Positions 10,676-19,631 are shown, counted from the stretch's first letter. The stretch: 64,000 bases of DNA from Phycisphaerales bacterium (GCA_020847175.1 JADLCM010000031.1:1-64000); one strand, 5' to 3'. Notes: generated from the sequence alone by a model not told the origin. Translations and numbers: made by a program.

Positions 10676-10883
10676 GCCACCGCCTCCCGTCCTGGAACGG
10701 CTGAGTACGTCGGACCCACCGGGAGACATGGTAATGTCCCATCCCTTACGGGCCAAAGGATTTCCGACAACTTTGTGCCCCGCTCGGCATCTCGGCGGCT
10801 TCGGTCGGCGTGCCGCCAGTCAAGGCGCAAGGCGTCTGCGCGACCCCTCGCCCGGATGCCCCGCGACGGGTCGGGAGCGCCCG

Positions 10884-11138
10884 TCAATCCACCGATTCAA
10901 GGCGGACCACCCCCGGAACGTGGTTCTTCAGGTTCCGCTCGATGCCGGCACGGAGGGTCATGGTGCTCGATGGGCAGCCGACGCACGCGCCGTGGAAGCG
11001 AATCTGGACTGTTCCATCCGGAAGCAGGTCGACGAACTCGATATCGCCCCCGTCAGCCTGGACCGCCGGGCGTATGAGTTCGAGCACGCGCTCGACGCGG
11101 GCCCGCATGTCGTGGGGTTGGGTGGCGGGGTGAGGCAC
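10884..11138 (-). CDS. NifU-type Fe-S cluster scaffold domain protein
   Basis: 84 residues containing just the NifU C-terminal domain. VERVLELIRPAVQADGGDIE is followed by the cluster-binding GACVGCPSSTMTL with its CxxC, then GIERNLKNHVPGV. Such Nfu proteins carry an assembled Fe-S cluster to target proteins. It starts with GTG at 11138 and has a TACCAT box 6 nt upstream with no ribosome site, which fits a leaderless transcript. Confidence 0.92.
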   Translation of the reverse strand: MPHPATQPHDMRARVERVLELIRPAVQADGGDIEFVDLLPDGTVQIRFHGACVGCPSSTMTLRAGIERNLKNHVPGVVRLESVD

Positions 11139-11144
11139 GCTGCG

Positions 11145-11150
11145 ATGGTA
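11145..11150 (-). promoter_or_regulatory. Putative -10 box for leaderless NifU gene
   Basis: TACCAT on the minus strand, 6 nt before the GTG start at 11138. The arrangement matches lepA (TACCAT) and purC (TACGAT). Confidence 0.5.
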
Positions 11151-11287
11151 GGGTGGCCCATCGGCGCAGGTGGAACGCTGACTTGGGCCCGGGCGTGCGT
11201 CGCGCGGGGCTCACCGGCCGCGCCGGCGGGCGGCCTTCCGGCTACGCTCACTCGGGTGCTGTGGGAACCTCGACGAGGGTACGAATC

Positions 11288-11713
11288 ATGGCGGTGCGGA
11301 TGGAGCTGGCACGCATCCTGATCCGTGAACTCACGGATTACCAGTTGATCGAACTGCGCGAGGTCACCGCCGACGGCGAGACGCCCGGTGCGCGGAGTTT
11401 TCCGATTGTGATCGGCCTGCCCGAGGCCCAGGCGATCGAGCGCCGGCTGAAGGGGCTTTCGGTCAAGCGGCCGCAGACGCACGATCTGCTGGCCAGCGTG
11501 ATCCGCTCTTTGGGGGGGGTGCTGGAGTCGATCAGCATCACCCGGCTGGAGGACCACACGTTCTTTGCCACCCTGGATGTCCGCAAGGAGGGAGGCGAGG
11601 TCGTGAAGATCGACAGCCGCCCGAGCGACGCGATCGCGATCGGGGTGGGAGCGGACGTGCCGATCCTGGTGGATGAGAGCGTGATCGAGGCGGCCCAGAA
11701 CGATCAGGGATAG
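11288..11713 (+). CDS. DUF151 bifunctional nuclease family protein
   Basis: 141 residues. The chain matches the BFN/DUF151 fold: ILIRELTDYQLIELREV, FPIVIGLPEAQAIERRLKG, then RPQTHDLLASVIRSLGG and the conserved IDSRPSDAIAIGVGADVPI. Plant members have been reported to have DNase/RNase activity; the bacterial role is unclear. The ATG at 11288 sits 12 nt after a GAGG-like element. truD follows 15 bp later in the same direction, so the two are probably one operon. Confidence 0.88.
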   Translation: MAVRMELARILIRELTDYQLIELREVTADGETPGARSFPIVIGLPEAQAIERRLKGLSVKRPQTHDLLASVIRSLGGVLESISITRLEDHTFFATLDVRKEGGEVVKIDSRPSDAIAIGVGADVPILVDESVIEAAQNDQG

Positions 11714-11728
11714 ACGGAGAGCCGCCCA

Positions 11729-13051
11729 ATGGATGAAGCCGCGCGAGCACGGGTGCGTGCGTCGGACGCGTCGACGCACGTGGTGCCGCGGGTGTATCTG
11801 ACCGCCGACGTGCCCGGGGTGGGCGGGCACATCAAGGAGCGCCCGACGGACTTCCTGGTCGAGGAAGAGCCGCTGTATGCGCCCACCGGCGAAGGTGAGC
11901 ACCTGTACCTCTTCATCGAGAAACGGGCGATGACGACGCTGGAGCTCGTGGACCTGCTGGCCCGGCACTTCAAGGTCGCGCGGACGGCGGTCGGCTACGC
12001 CGGGCTGAAGGACAAGCACGCGGTGACCCGCCAGGTCATGAGCGTGCATCTGCCGGGCAAGCGCGAGGAAGACTACCCGGAGATCGAGGATCGGCGCATC
12101 GGCGTGCTCTGGATGGACCGGCACGCGAACAAGCTTCGGGTGGGGCACCTCAAGGGCAATCGGTTTTCAATCAAGGTGCGCGGCGTGCCCCCTACGCACG
12201 TGACCCGGGCGCTGCCGGTGCTCACGCGGCTGTGCCGGACGGGGGTCCCGAACCGCGTGGGAGAGCAGCGCTTCGGGTTCCTGGAGAACAACCACCTCAT
12301 CGGGAGAGCGATCCTGCGGAGCGATGCGCAGGCGGTTCTCGACCTGCTGCTCGGACCCGACGAGGCGCACCCGGATGACCAGCGGCCGGCGCGCGAGGCG
12401 TACGCCCGGGGTGAATGGGCCGAGGCCTTCGCCAGCATGCCGCGCCAGCTCAAGACGGAGCGCAACGTGCTGCACGCCCTCATGCGGGGCGCGGGCGCCG
12501 AGCGGGCGCAGCGGGCGATGGGGCGCACGGTCGCGGAGTACTACCTCACGGCGTTCCAGTCGGCGATCTTCAACACCGTGCTCGACCGGCGCCTTGAGTT
12601 GAAGGCCTTCGACACGCTGCTCGCGGGCGACGTGGCGCAGAAGCACGAGAACCTCGCGTGCTTCGATGTGGACGAGCAGGTGTTCGCCGACCCTTCCACC
12701 GCGGAGAGGCTCCGCGCGCTCGAGATCAGCCCTTCGGGGCCAATGTGGGGCGCGGGGATGAAGGAGGCCGCGGGTGTGCCGGGGGAGATCGAACGGGCCG
12801 CCCTGGCCGACGCGGGCTTTGCGCCCCCGGACCTCGCGGCGTTTGACGCGCGGGAAGGGGTTTCGTGCGCCGGGGCGCGTCGGCCGCTGCGCGTGCCGCT
12901 GATCGATCCCGAGGTCGAGGGGGGCGTCGACGAGTTCGGTTCGTACGTGCGCTGCGCGTTCGGGCTGCCGCGGGGCGCGTTCGCGACCGTGGTGATGCGC
13001 GAGGTGATGAAGGGCGGCGAAGGCGACGCGGAGGAACCTGCGGGGGCGTGA
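11729..13051 (+). CDS. truD: tRNA pseudouridine(13) synthase
   Basis: 440 residues. TruD converts U13 of certain tRNAs to pseudouridine. The catalytic motif AVGYAGLKDKHAVTRQ (about 86-101, nucleophilic Asp in LKDKH), FSIKVRGVPP, the NRVGEQRFG loop and the helical TRUD insertion domain are present. It is longer than the E. coli enzyme (about 350) because of an N-terminal extension and a longer insertion domain. It lies 15 bp after the DUF151 gene and is probably cotranscribed. Confidence 0.93.
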   Translation: MDEAARARVRASDASTHVVPRVYLTADVPGVGGHIKERPTDFLVEEEPLYAPTGEGEHLYLFIEKRAMTTLELVDLLARHFKVARTAVGYAGLKDKHAVTRQVMSVHLPGKREEDYPEIEDRRIGVLWMDRHANKLRVGHLKGNRFSIKVRGVPPTHVTRALPVLTRLCRTGVPNRVGEQRFGFLENNHLIGRAILRSDAQAVLDLLLGPDEAHPDDQRPAREAYARGEWAEAFASMPRQLKTERNVLHALMRGAGAERAQRAMGRTVAEYYLTAFQSAIFNTVLDRRLELKAFDTLLAGDVAQKHENLACFDVDEQVFADPSTAERLRALEISPSGPMWGAGMKEAAGVPGEIERAALADAGFAPPDLAAFDAREGVSCAGARRPLRVPLIDPEVEGGVDEFGSYVRCAFGLPRGAFATVVMREVMKGGEGDAEEPAGA

Positions 13052-13071
13052 GGCGCGGGCTTCTGTATCGC

Positions 13072-13108
13072 GTCACCCGGCACGGGCCGGCACTGGCCGG
13101 CGCGTGAC
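13072..13108. terminator. Hairpin between convergent truD and accA
   Basis: An imperfect palindrome between two converging stops: outer arms GTCAC/GTGAC, inner arms GCCGG/CCGGC. There is no T-run on either side, so its termination activity is a guess. Confidence 0.35.
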
Positions 13109-13109
13109 C

Positions 13110-14150
13110 TCAGGCGTGCTGCGCCGCGTCCTCGATCATTCCGCCGAGGCGCCGGAAGCGGTCGTACCGATTGCGCACCAGCGTCTCCGGATCGAGCTGA
13201 CGCAGCTCGAAGAGCTGGTCCACGACCCACGATTCAACAGCCTTGGCCGTCGCCGCGGGGTCGCGGTGCGCACCGCCCACCGGCTCTTCGATGACGTGAT
13301 CGATGATGCCCAGGGCGAGGTTGTCCCGGGCGGTGAGCTTGAGCGCGTGCGCGGCGGCCCGGTTGGTCTGCTCGTTGGCCTGCTTCCACAGAATTGCCGC
13401 GCATCCTTCGGGGCTGATGACCGAATACCAGGAGTAACGGAGCATGGCGACACGGTCGGCAACGCCGATGCCGAGCGCACCGCCCGAGCCCCCCTCGCCG
13501 ATGACGATGGTGACAATCGGGGTGCGGAGGCGGCTCATCTCGCGGAGGTTCACGGCGATGGCTTCGGCCTGGCCACGCTGCTCGGCGCCGAGCCCCGGGT
13601 AGGCGCCCGGCGTATCGACGAAGGTGACGATGGGCAGGCGGAACTTCTCCGCCAGTTGCATCTTGGCCAGGGCCTTGCGATAGCCCTCGGGGTGAGCGCA
13701 CCCGAAGTGGCACGCGAGCTTCTCCGATGTCTCCTTGCCCTTCTGGTGCCCGACGATCAGCACCTTGAACGCACCGACACGCGCGAACCCGGTGACGATC
13801 GCCGGGTCGTCGCCGAAGCGCCGGTCGCCGTGCAGTTCGCAGAAGTCGCGGCAGATCGCGTTCACGTAGTCGCGGGTCTGGGGTCGCCCCGGGTGGCGCG
13901 CGACGCGCACGGTCTGCCACGGGTCGAGCTCGCGGTAAAGGTCCACAAGGGTCTGCTGACGCTTCTGGGTCAGTTCCAGCACCTGGCGTTCGAGCGTCGC
14001 CGTTTCGCCCGTGCCCTCGAACGCGGGCACGGGGGAGGCCCCGCCGCCGGTGCCCCGCGAGGCCTGCGCGAGACGGGCCCGGAGCTCGTCAAGTTCGCGG
14101 TCGATCTCAACCAGGGGTTTCTCGAACTCCAGTTGGAAGAAGCTCGACAT
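13110..14150 (-). CDS. accA: Acetyl-CoA carboxylase carboxyltransferase alpha subunit
   Basis: 346 residues from the ATG at 14150 (GGGAG ribosome site upstream). AccA with AccD moves CO2 from carboxybiotin to acetyl-CoA, the first step of fatty-acid synthesis. Family marks are the N-terminal LEFEKPLVEIDRELDELRA, the coiled coil around residues 50-70, HGDRRFGDDPAIVTGFAR, IVTFVDTPGAYPGLGAEQRG, and IGEGGSGGALGIGVAD, then YSVISPEGCAAILWK. No accD is nearby. It is divergent from proC, with starts 91 bp apart. Confidence 0.97.
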   Translation of the reverse strand: MSSFFQLEFEKPLVEIDRELDELRARLAQASRGTGGGASPVPAFEGTGETATLERQVLELTQKRQQTLVDLYRELDPWQTVRVARHPGRPQTRDYVNAICRDFCELHGDRRFGDDPAIVTGFARVGAFKVLIVGHQKGKETSEKLACHFGCAHPEGYRKALAKMQLAEKFRLPIVTFVDTPGAYPGLGAEQRGQAEAIAVNLREMSRLRTPIVTIVIGEGGSGGALGIGVADRVAMLRYSWYSVISPEGCAAILWKQANEQTNRAAAHALKLTARDNLALGIIDHVIEEPVGGAHRDPAATAKAVESWVVDQLFELRQLDPETLVRNRYDRFRRLGGMIEDAAQHA

Positions 14151-14230
14151 GGGCGCTCCCGCCGCATCGAGGACGCAGCGGAGAACCCTAGGCCGGCGGG
14201 GGCCCGAACGGCGCCCGGGCCAAGGACCGA

Positions 14231-14236
14231 TACCCT
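14231..14236 (+). promoter_or_regulatory. Putative -10 box of proC
   Basis: TACCCT with a 5-nt spacer (CGGGG) to the ATG at 14242. The G-run could act as a weak ribosome site, but the spacing matches the leaderless pattern seen elsewhere in the window. Confidence 0.4.
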
Positions 14237-14241
14237 CGGGG

Positions 14242-15075
14242 ATGAGCATTCCGTTTCTTGCCGTGATCGGGGGCGGCACGATGGCCCGGGCGATCATCGA
14301 AGGGGCCTGCCGAGCCGGTGTTCTGGACCCTGGGCGTGTCGTGATCGCGGAGCCCGACCAGGGCCGGCGCGCGGTCTTTCGGCGCGCCGTGCCCGGTGCG
14401 GGGGCAGCGCTCGACATCCTGGATGAGGAAGAGGACCTGCCCGGCTCGGGGCAGGTGTTGCTGGCCGTCAAGCCTCAATCGCTCGGGGCCGTGACTTCGG
14501 AGGTTCGCCCCTGGCTCACCCTTGACGGTCGGGAGCGCGTGGTGATGTCGATTCTCGCCGGAGTGACAAGCGCGAGGATTGTCGAAAGCCTCGGACCGTG
14601 CCGAGTGGTGCGCCTGATGCCCAACACCCCCGCCTCGGTGGGGCTGGGAGTGACTGCGCTGTCGCTCGGCCTGGGAGCGTCGAACGCCGATGGGGACTGC
14701 GCGCGACGGATCTTCGGGGCCGTCGGCGAGGTGTTCGAGACCCGCGAAGAGATGATGGACGCCTTTACGGCGCTGGCGGGGTCCGGCCCGGCGTACTTGT
14801 ACGCCTTGGCGGAGGCGATGACAGGCGCCGGCGTGCGCATGGGCCTCGACCAGGCGACCGCCGCGCGGGCGGTGCGTCAGACGCTGCTCGGCGGGGCGAC
14901 GCTGCTCGCCCGTGCCGCCGATCCGCCCCAGGCGCTCCGCGCCGGGGTCACCAGCAAGGGCGGCACAACCGCGGCGGCCATCGGCGTGCTTGAGCGTCAG
15001 GGTTTCTGGAAACTCGTCGAAGAGGCCATGCTCGCCGCACGCGACCGCGGCGCGGAACTCTCAGCCCTGGCATGA
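14242..15075 (+). CDS. proC: Pyrroline-5-carboxylate reductase
   Basis: 277 residues, the last enzyme of proline synthesis (NAD(P)H reduction of pyrroline-5-carboxylate). The dinucleotide-binding GGGTMARAIIEG (about 9-20), LLAVKPQSL, VRLMPNTPASVGLG, and the P5CR signature near GSGPAYLYALAEAM and GVTSKGGTTAAAI are all present. The start at 14242 gives the family N-terminus. It is divergent from accA and overlaps the 3' end of the SemiSWEET gene by 15 bp (tail to tail). Confidence 0.95.
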   Translation: MSIPFLAVIGGGTMARAIIEGACRAGVLDPGRVVIAEPDQGRRAVFRRAVPGAGAALDILDEEEDLPGSGQVLLAVKPQSLGAVTSEVRPWLTLDGRERVVMSILAGVTSARIVESLGPCRVVRLMPNTPASVGLGVTALSLGLGASNADGDCARRIFGAVGEVFETREEMMDAFTALAGSGPAYLYALAEAMTGAGVRMGLDQATAARAVRQTLLGGATLLARAADPPQALRAGVTSKGGTTAAAIGVLERQGFWKLVEEAMLAARDRGAELSALA

Positions 15076-15357
15076 ACGAGCCCTCCAACGGTCGCGGGCG
15101 ATGAGCGCCCAGATCGTGGTGAGCAGCGGAAAGGTGATCGCGTTGGCGATGATGACTGCTCCATCGCGGCGCATGATGCCATAGATGAGCCACAGCAGCG
15201 TGCCGGCGCTGAGCATCGAAAACGTGGGAAAGGAGAGGTCCCGGGTCGAGCCTGACCGCACGGTGCGGACGGCCTGCGGAAGAAACGCCGCGGTCGTGAG
15301 GCAGACGGCGCTGTAACCCACGACCTCCATCGTCGAAGCCGCGAGGGTGCTTGGCAT
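15061..15357 (-). CDS. SemiSWEET-type small sugar transporter
   Basis: 98 residues with three hydrophobic helices. The first helix region carries TTAAFLPQAVRT, the PQ motif of the MtN3/SWEET/PQ-loop family. LSAGTLLWLIYGIMRRD and IIANAITFPLLTTIWALIA follow, as in bacterial SemiSWEETs, which work as dimers. The ATG at 15357 is chosen; a second ATG about 27 nt downstream is possible. Its end overlaps proC by 15 bp. The substrate is unknown. Confidence 0.85.
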   Translation of the reverse strand: MPSTLAASTMEVVGYSAVCLTTAAFLPQAVRTVRSGSTRDLSFPTFSMLSAGTLLWLIYGIMRRDGAVIIANAITFPLLTTIWALIARDRWRARSCQG

Positions 15358-15410
15358 GATCGAACGTAGGCGGGAGCGTCCGCACCCGGACGTGAGCCCG
15401 CGCATCGGTG

Positions 15411-15416
15411 TACGCT
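15411..15416 (+). promoter_or_regulatory. Putative -10 box for leaderless rsmH
   Basis: TACGCT followed by 6 nt and then the GTG at 15423. The box overlaps the alternative GTG at 15408, which argues for the later start. Confidence 0.5.
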
Positions 15417-15422
15417 CGAAGC

Positions 15423-16346
15423 GTGAGCGACCGATCCCATGTGCCGGTGCTGCTCGGCGAGGTCGTCGCGGCGCTCGCGCCGTGCGCCGACAGTACATAT
15501 GTGGACTGCACAGCGGGTCTCGGCGGACATGCCGCGGAGATCGCGTCGCGCATGGGCGCGGGGCAGGTCGTGCTCATTGATGCCGACCCGACGATGCTCG
15601 CGCGCGCCGAGGCCCGGGTGCGCGAGGCGGCGCCCGGATGTACGGTCGTCGCCCGCCGGGGGAACTTCGCCGAGGCCGAACGTCTGGTCGATGCCCTTGG
15701 GCTCAAGGCGGACATGGTGCTCGCCGATCTCGGGTTTTGTTCGGCCCAGATGGATGAGGGTGAGCGAGGGTTCTCGTTCATGCGCGACGGGCCCCTGGAC
15801 ATGCGCCTGGACCCGGGGCTTTCGACCTCCGCGGCGGATCTCGTCAACACCCTCCCCGAGCGCGAACTTGCGTCGATCTTCCGCGATTTCGGTGAGGAAC
15901 CGAGGGCTTCGCAGGTCGCGCGAAAGATTGTGGGCGCGCGGAGCGAGTCGCCGATACTCACGACCGTCAGGCTGGCCGAACTCATCCGCGCGATCGTGCC
16001 GCGCTCGCCCGCCGGGATCGACCCGGCGACGCGGGTGTTCCAGGCGCTTCGCATCGCGGTCAACGACGAACTCGGGGTGCTGGACGCCCTGCTCTCGTCG
16101 GTGGCGCGCGGCGCGTCGGGAGGGGGATGGCTGGCGCCGGGGGCGCGCGTGGGCATCATCTCGTTTCACTCGCTGGAAGACCGACCCGTGAAGACCGCCC
16201 TGGGCGAACTCGTGCGGCGGGGCCTGGCCGAAGCCGCCGGCGCGCGCCTGGTCGAAGCGGGAGAAGACGAGCGACGCCGCAACCCGCGCGCGCGGTCGGC
16301 GAAACTTCGTGCCGTTCGCCTTGGAGACATTCCGCGCCGCTCGTGA
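15423..16346 (+). CDS. rsmH: 16S rRNA (cytosine-1402-N4) methyltransferase
   Basis: 307 residues. RsmH/MraW methylates C1402 in the ribosomal P site and usually opens the division/cell-wall cluster. Marks are HVPVLLGEVVAAL at the start, motif I YVDCTAGLGGHAAEI, MVLADLGFCSAQMDE, FSFMRDGPLDMRLDP, ATRVFQALRIAVNDEL and ISFHSLEDRPVK. I take GTG 15423 rather than GTG 15408 because a TACGCT box covers the latter. It is followed by the LysM, FtsL-like and PBP genes. Confidence 0.95.
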   Translation: MSDRSHVPVLLGEVVAALAPCADSTYVDCTAGLGGHAAEIASRMGAGQVVLIDADPTMLARAEARVREAAPGCTVVARRGNFAEAERLVDALGLKADMVLADLGFCSAQMDEGERGFSFMRDGPLDMRLDPGLSTSAADLVNTLPERELASIFRDFGEEPRASQVARKIVGARSESPILTTVRLAELIRAIVPRSPAGIDPATRVFQALRIAVNDELGVLDALLSSVARGASGGGWLAPGARVGIISFHSLEDRPVKTALGELVRRGLAEAAGARLVEAGEDERRRNPRARSAKLRAVRLGDIPRRS

Positions 16347-16353
16347 TCAAGGC

Positions 16354-16382
16354 TTGATTCTGACCCGGGCGGCGTGCATACT
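16354..16382 (+). promoter_or_regulatory. Sigma-70 promoter of the LysM-ftsL-ftsI genes
   Basis: TTGATT (16354-16359), an exact 17-nt spacer, and CATACT (16377-16382). The predicted start of transcription is near 16389, which excludes the GTG at 16374 as a start codon and supports GTG 16416. Confidence 0.65.
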
Positions 16383-16415
16383 CCGCTCATTCACTCGCAG
16401 GCAGGGACGCCAGCC

Positions 16416-17360
16416 GTGACCAGAGAAACAAAGTTCGCGCTCATCATCGGGTTCACCCTCATCCTCGTGGTGGGCGTGCTCATCACTGACCACTTCTCGG
16501 GCGCGAATCGCGCCGCGATCGCCGACGTATCGGGGCTGGACCAGGCCAGGTCAAGTTCCATGCCCATCGAGCCGCTCGTCGCGGTCAATGACCTCACCGG
16601 CCTGCCGGAACGGGCGCCCTCGTACTCGCGCGAGACGCCTCCGCCCGTCATCCTCGGTCAGCGGCGCGCCGGCGAGCAGGGGTCAGATCTCTCGGCACCT
16701 GACCGGGGCGAAAGCGGTTCGCCGTGGCCGGGCGAGGGCGCGCCCCCACCGCGTGGTTCGGGCGACCTGCCCCGCAACCCGGACCCACTCTGGAGCGACC
16801 CCCGGTTCACGCCCGTGGACGACACCCGAACCCCGGCCCCGACGGGCCCGGGACCGGCGCCGTCCTCACCGAACGGCACGGGAACCCCGCCGGTCACACC
16901 CACCCCGGCGCCGCCGGCGAGCCCGGCCCCCTCGGACGCGCCGATCACGCACGTGGTGACCGCCAAGGACTCGCTCTACGACATCGCCAAGAAGTACTAC
17001 GGCAAGGGGTCGATGTGGCCCAAGCTCGCGGCGGCAAACCCGGGCAAGGTGGGCAAGGAAGGCGCGATCCGGGAGGGCGCGAAGCTGACGATCCCCGCGG
17101 TGCTCGACGGCGTGTCGCGTCGCGGCAGCGCGCCGACCGCGCCGGAGACCGGGCCCGGCACCCCGCCGGCCTCCCCCCCCGCCGATCCCGGCAAGCCGCG
17201 CACGTACACCGTGCAGAAGGGCGACACGCTGGGAGTGATCGCGAAGCGCGAACTGGGGTCTGCCAAGCGCGTCGAAGAGATTCTCGAACTCAACCCCGAC
17301 ATCGAAGACGAGGACACCATCTACCTGGGCATGGTGATCACGCTCCCTCCCAAGAAGTGA
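16416..17360 (+). CDS. Membrane protein with two LysM domains
   Basis: 314 residues from GTG 16416 (GCAGGGA upstream). A transmembrane segment (about 7-25, FALIIGFTLILVVGVLIT) is followed by a long Pro/Gly/Ser-rich periplasmic linker (about 90-185). Two LysM modules follow: THVVTAKDSLYDIAKKYYGK onward, and RTYTVQKGDTLGVIAKRE to the C-terminus. LysM binds N-acetylglucosamine chains of peptidoglycan. Its position between rsmH and the FtsL-like/PBP genes suggests a wall-binding partner in septal or side-wall synthesis; that role is inference. Confidence 0.85.
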   Translation: MTRETKFALIIGFTLILVVGVLITDHFSGANRAAIADVSGLDQARSSSMPIEPLVAVNDLTGLPERAPSYSRETPPPVILGQRRAGEQGSDLSAPDRGESGSPWPGEGAPPPRGSGDLPRNPDPLWSDPRFTPVDDTRTPAPTGPGPAPSSPNGTGTPPVTPTPAPPASPAPSDAPITHVVTAKDSLYDIAKKYYGKGSMWPKLAAANPGKVGKEGAIREGAKLTIPAVLDGVSRRGSAPTAPETGPGTPPASPPADPGKPRTYTVQKGDTLGVIAKRELGSAKRVEEILELNPDIEDEDTIYLGMVITLPPKK

Positions 17361-17372
17361 CCGGAGGCGCCC

Positions 17373-17651
17373 GTGCTCGCGAAGATGCTGGGACTCATCT
17401 TGGGCGTGGGTGCGACCGCGGCCGCGCTGCTCGCGGTGCGTCAGGCGCAGGTGCAGGCGGCACGTGAACTCGCCGAGGCCCGCCTGCGCGTGCGGGCGAT
17501 TGACGAGCGCGTGGGTCGCCTGCGGGCCGAGATCGCTCGAACCATCCGGCCCGAATCACTGGCTTCGATGATGGACGAGGCCGGTTCGATGCGCCCGGTG
17601 GCACGCACCGGCCAAGACCGCTTCGGCCTGGTCCAGTCCAACAGGGAGTAG
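17373..17651 (+). CDS. FtsL-like short bitopic membrane protein
   Basis: 92 residues from GTG 17373, which has GGAGG 7-11 nt upstream. A single N-terminal hydrophobic segment (about 5-21) is followed by a heptad-rich coiled coil (about 28-62). A tail begins RPESLASMMDEAGSMRPV. Size, topology and its place 3 bp before a class B penicillin-binding protein match FtsL. Sequence motifs of FtsL are weak in general, so this rests mainly on position and shape. A non-homologous coiled-coil protein is the alternative. Confidence 0.6.
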   Translation: MLAKMLGLILGVGATAAALLAVRQAQVQAARELAEARLRVRAIDERVGRLRAEIARTIRPESLASMMDEAGSMRPVARTGQDRFGLVQSNRE

Positions 17652-17654
17652 GTC

Positions 17655-19631
17655 ATGCCAGAGCGCCCGCCGGGCCGGCGCCGCACGTCACCCGGGACCC
17701 CGGCGAACCCCGAGCAGCGCGTGAACCGCGCCGTCGTCGCGGCGGTGGTGGTTCTCTCCGCGGCGATGCTCGCGCTCGTCGGGCGGGTCGCGGCGCTTCA
17801 GCTCAAGCCCGGCGACGCTCTGCGCGGTCACATGAGCGACCGGATGGCCGAGGCGAGCGTTCCGGCCTTGCGGGGTGAACTGCTGGACCGGCGCGGGCGG
17901 TTGCTTTCGACGACCCGCTTCGGATACCGGGCCTTCATCGACCCTGTCGAGTTCGCGGCCCTGCCGCCCGACGCGAGCGACGAGGCCATTCTCCGCGTGA
18001 GCGAGGCCACGGGCACCGAGGCGGACGCCCTTGCGGAACGGCTCTTCGAACGGCTGGCCGAGAACGAGCGCCGCGCCCGCATGCATGAGCAGGGAGAAGA
18101 CGCACCCGGCCTGGTGCGCTACCTCGCCGTCGGCTCGGTGCTGAGCGATGAGTCCGCGTCGAAGATCCGCAGCATCGACATACCCGGGGTTCACCTCGAA
18201 CAGCGCCCGGTGCGCGAGTACGTCGCCGGCCCGCACGCTTCGGCGATCGTGGGCAAGGTCGGGTTTGAGAACACCGGCCTGCTCGGGGCCGAGCTCTCGC
18301 TCGACCCCCGGCTGCGGGAGACCAGCGGGACCATCCGCTACGTGCGCGACGCCCGGGGCAGGCCCCTGTGGGTCAGCCCGGAGGACTGGCACCCGGGCTC
18401 GCCCGGTGACAGCACGCGCCTCTCGATCGACCTCGAGATTCAGCGCATCGCCGCCGAGGAGCTTGAGCACGCGATGGAGGAGTGCGACGCGGCGGGCGGA
18501 CGCATCATCGTCCTCGACCCGCACACGGGAGAAGTGCTCGCCATGGCGGACCTGACGCGCCCGGTGACGGGCGCAGCGCCCTTCCCGTGGGAGGACGCGA
18601 GCGGGCCGCGCGGATCGAGCCGTGAGCCCGACCCGCGCTCGATGCCGCGCTACGACGTGGTGCCCCACCCCGCGCCCGGCGCGCTGCCCAGGAACCGGTG
18701 CGTGGAGGACGTGTACGAGCCGGGCTCGACGTTCAAATCATTTGTGTGGGGCGTGATCACGTCGCTCGGGCGCGCGCGGGTAGACGAGGTCTTTGACACC
18801 GAGGGCGGGCGCTGGCGCACCGGTTACGGCCGCCCGGTGGCGGACGTCGTGAAGCGGGGCAGCTGCACGTGGGCCGAGGTGCTCATCTACTCGTCGAATA
18901 TCGGCATGGTGAAGGCGGGCGAGCGGCTGTCGTTTGAGGAACTTCGCGAGGCGGTCACGCGCTTCGGGTTCGGGCGCCCCACCGGCATCGGGCTGCCGGG
19001 GGAAGCCTCGGGCATCGTCACCAGCGCCAAGGGATGGAGCAAGTACACCCAGACCTCGGTCTGCTTCGGGTACGAGGTGGCGGTGACGCCGGTGCAGATG
19101 GTCCGGGCGTTCTCGGCGTTCGCCCGCACCGGAGAACTGGCGGGCACCCTTCCAGAGCTCCGCCTGACCGCGCTCGACCCCGACGCCCCCGAGAGCCGCG
19201 TGACGCGCCGCGTGCTGCCCGCCTCGGTCGCCACCGAAGCGCGCCGGATCATGGGGAGCGTCGCGGAGAACATGGAACGCCGGATGGACCACCGGGGCGA
19301 ACCCAAGCACGAGTGGAAATACACGATGTTCGGCAAGTCGGGCACGGCGAACATCGCGCTCGGCGCGCCGCCCGCGGGCTTCCGACGTCCGACGTGGAGC
19401 AACGGCTACGCGCCCGACCAATACAACTCGAGCTTCATCGCGGCCGGCCCCACCGAGGCTCCGCGCATCGTGGTCCTGGCGATCATCGACGACCCGGGCC
19501 CGGAACGCATCCGCGCCCGCACGCACTACGGCTCGTACACCGCGGGCCCCGTGGTGCGCCGGGTGATGGAGCGGAGTCTGGCATATCTCGGCGCGCCGGC
19601 TTCGCCGCACGCGGATTCGTCCGGCGAATGA
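17655..19631 (+). CDS. ftsI: Class B penicillin-binding protein (FtsI/PBP2 type transpeptidase)
   Basis: 658 residues. A transmembrane helix (about 27-48) is followed by a pedestal dimerisation domain, including LRGELLDRRGRLLSTT (72-87), and the transpeptidase domain. Active-site motifs are STFK (358-361, nucleophile Ser358), SSN (413-415) and KSGT (561-564). It cross-links peptidoglycan; location after rsmH and an FtsL-like gene favours a septal role. The span just before STFK (about 300-350) contains an unusual Pro/Arg-rich insert. No mraY, murE or murF follows, so the division cluster is reduced. Confidence 0.93.
   Translation: MPERPPGRRRTSPGTPANPEQRVNRAVVAAVVVLSAAMLALVGRVAALQLKPGDALRGHMSDRMAEASVPALRGELLDRRGRLLSTTRFGYRAFIDPVEFAALPPDASDEAILRVSEATGTEADALAERLFERLAENERRARMHEQGEDAPGLVRYLAVGSVLSDESASKIRSIDIPGVHLEQRPVREYVAGPHASAIVGKVGFENTGLLGAELSLDPRLRETSGTIRYVRDARGRPLWVSPEDWHPGSPGDSTRLSIDLEIQRIAAEELEHAMEECDAAGGRIIVLDPHTGEVLAMADLTRPVTGAAPFPWEDASGPRGSSREPDPRSMPRYDVVPHPAPGALPRNRCVEDVYEPGSTFKSFVWGVITSLGRARVDEVFDTEGGRWRTGYGRPVADVVKRGSCTWAEVLIYSSNIGMVKAGERLSFEELREAVTRFGFGRPTGIGLPGEASGIVTSAKGWSKYTQTSVCFGYEVAVTPVQMVRAFSAFARTGELAGTLPELRLTALDPDAPESRVTRRVLPASVATEARRIMGSVAENMERRMDHRGEPKHEWKYTMFGKSGTANIALGAPPAGFRRPTWSNGYAPDQYNSSFIAAGPTEAPRIVVLAIIDDPGPERIRARTHYGSYTAGPVVRRVMERSLAYLGAPASPHADSSGE

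Noticed and set aside
16374-16415. GTG 16374 as start of the LysM protein
   Set aside because: It falls inside the 17-nt-spaced promoter, before the predicted transcription start; GTG 16416 has a ribosome site.
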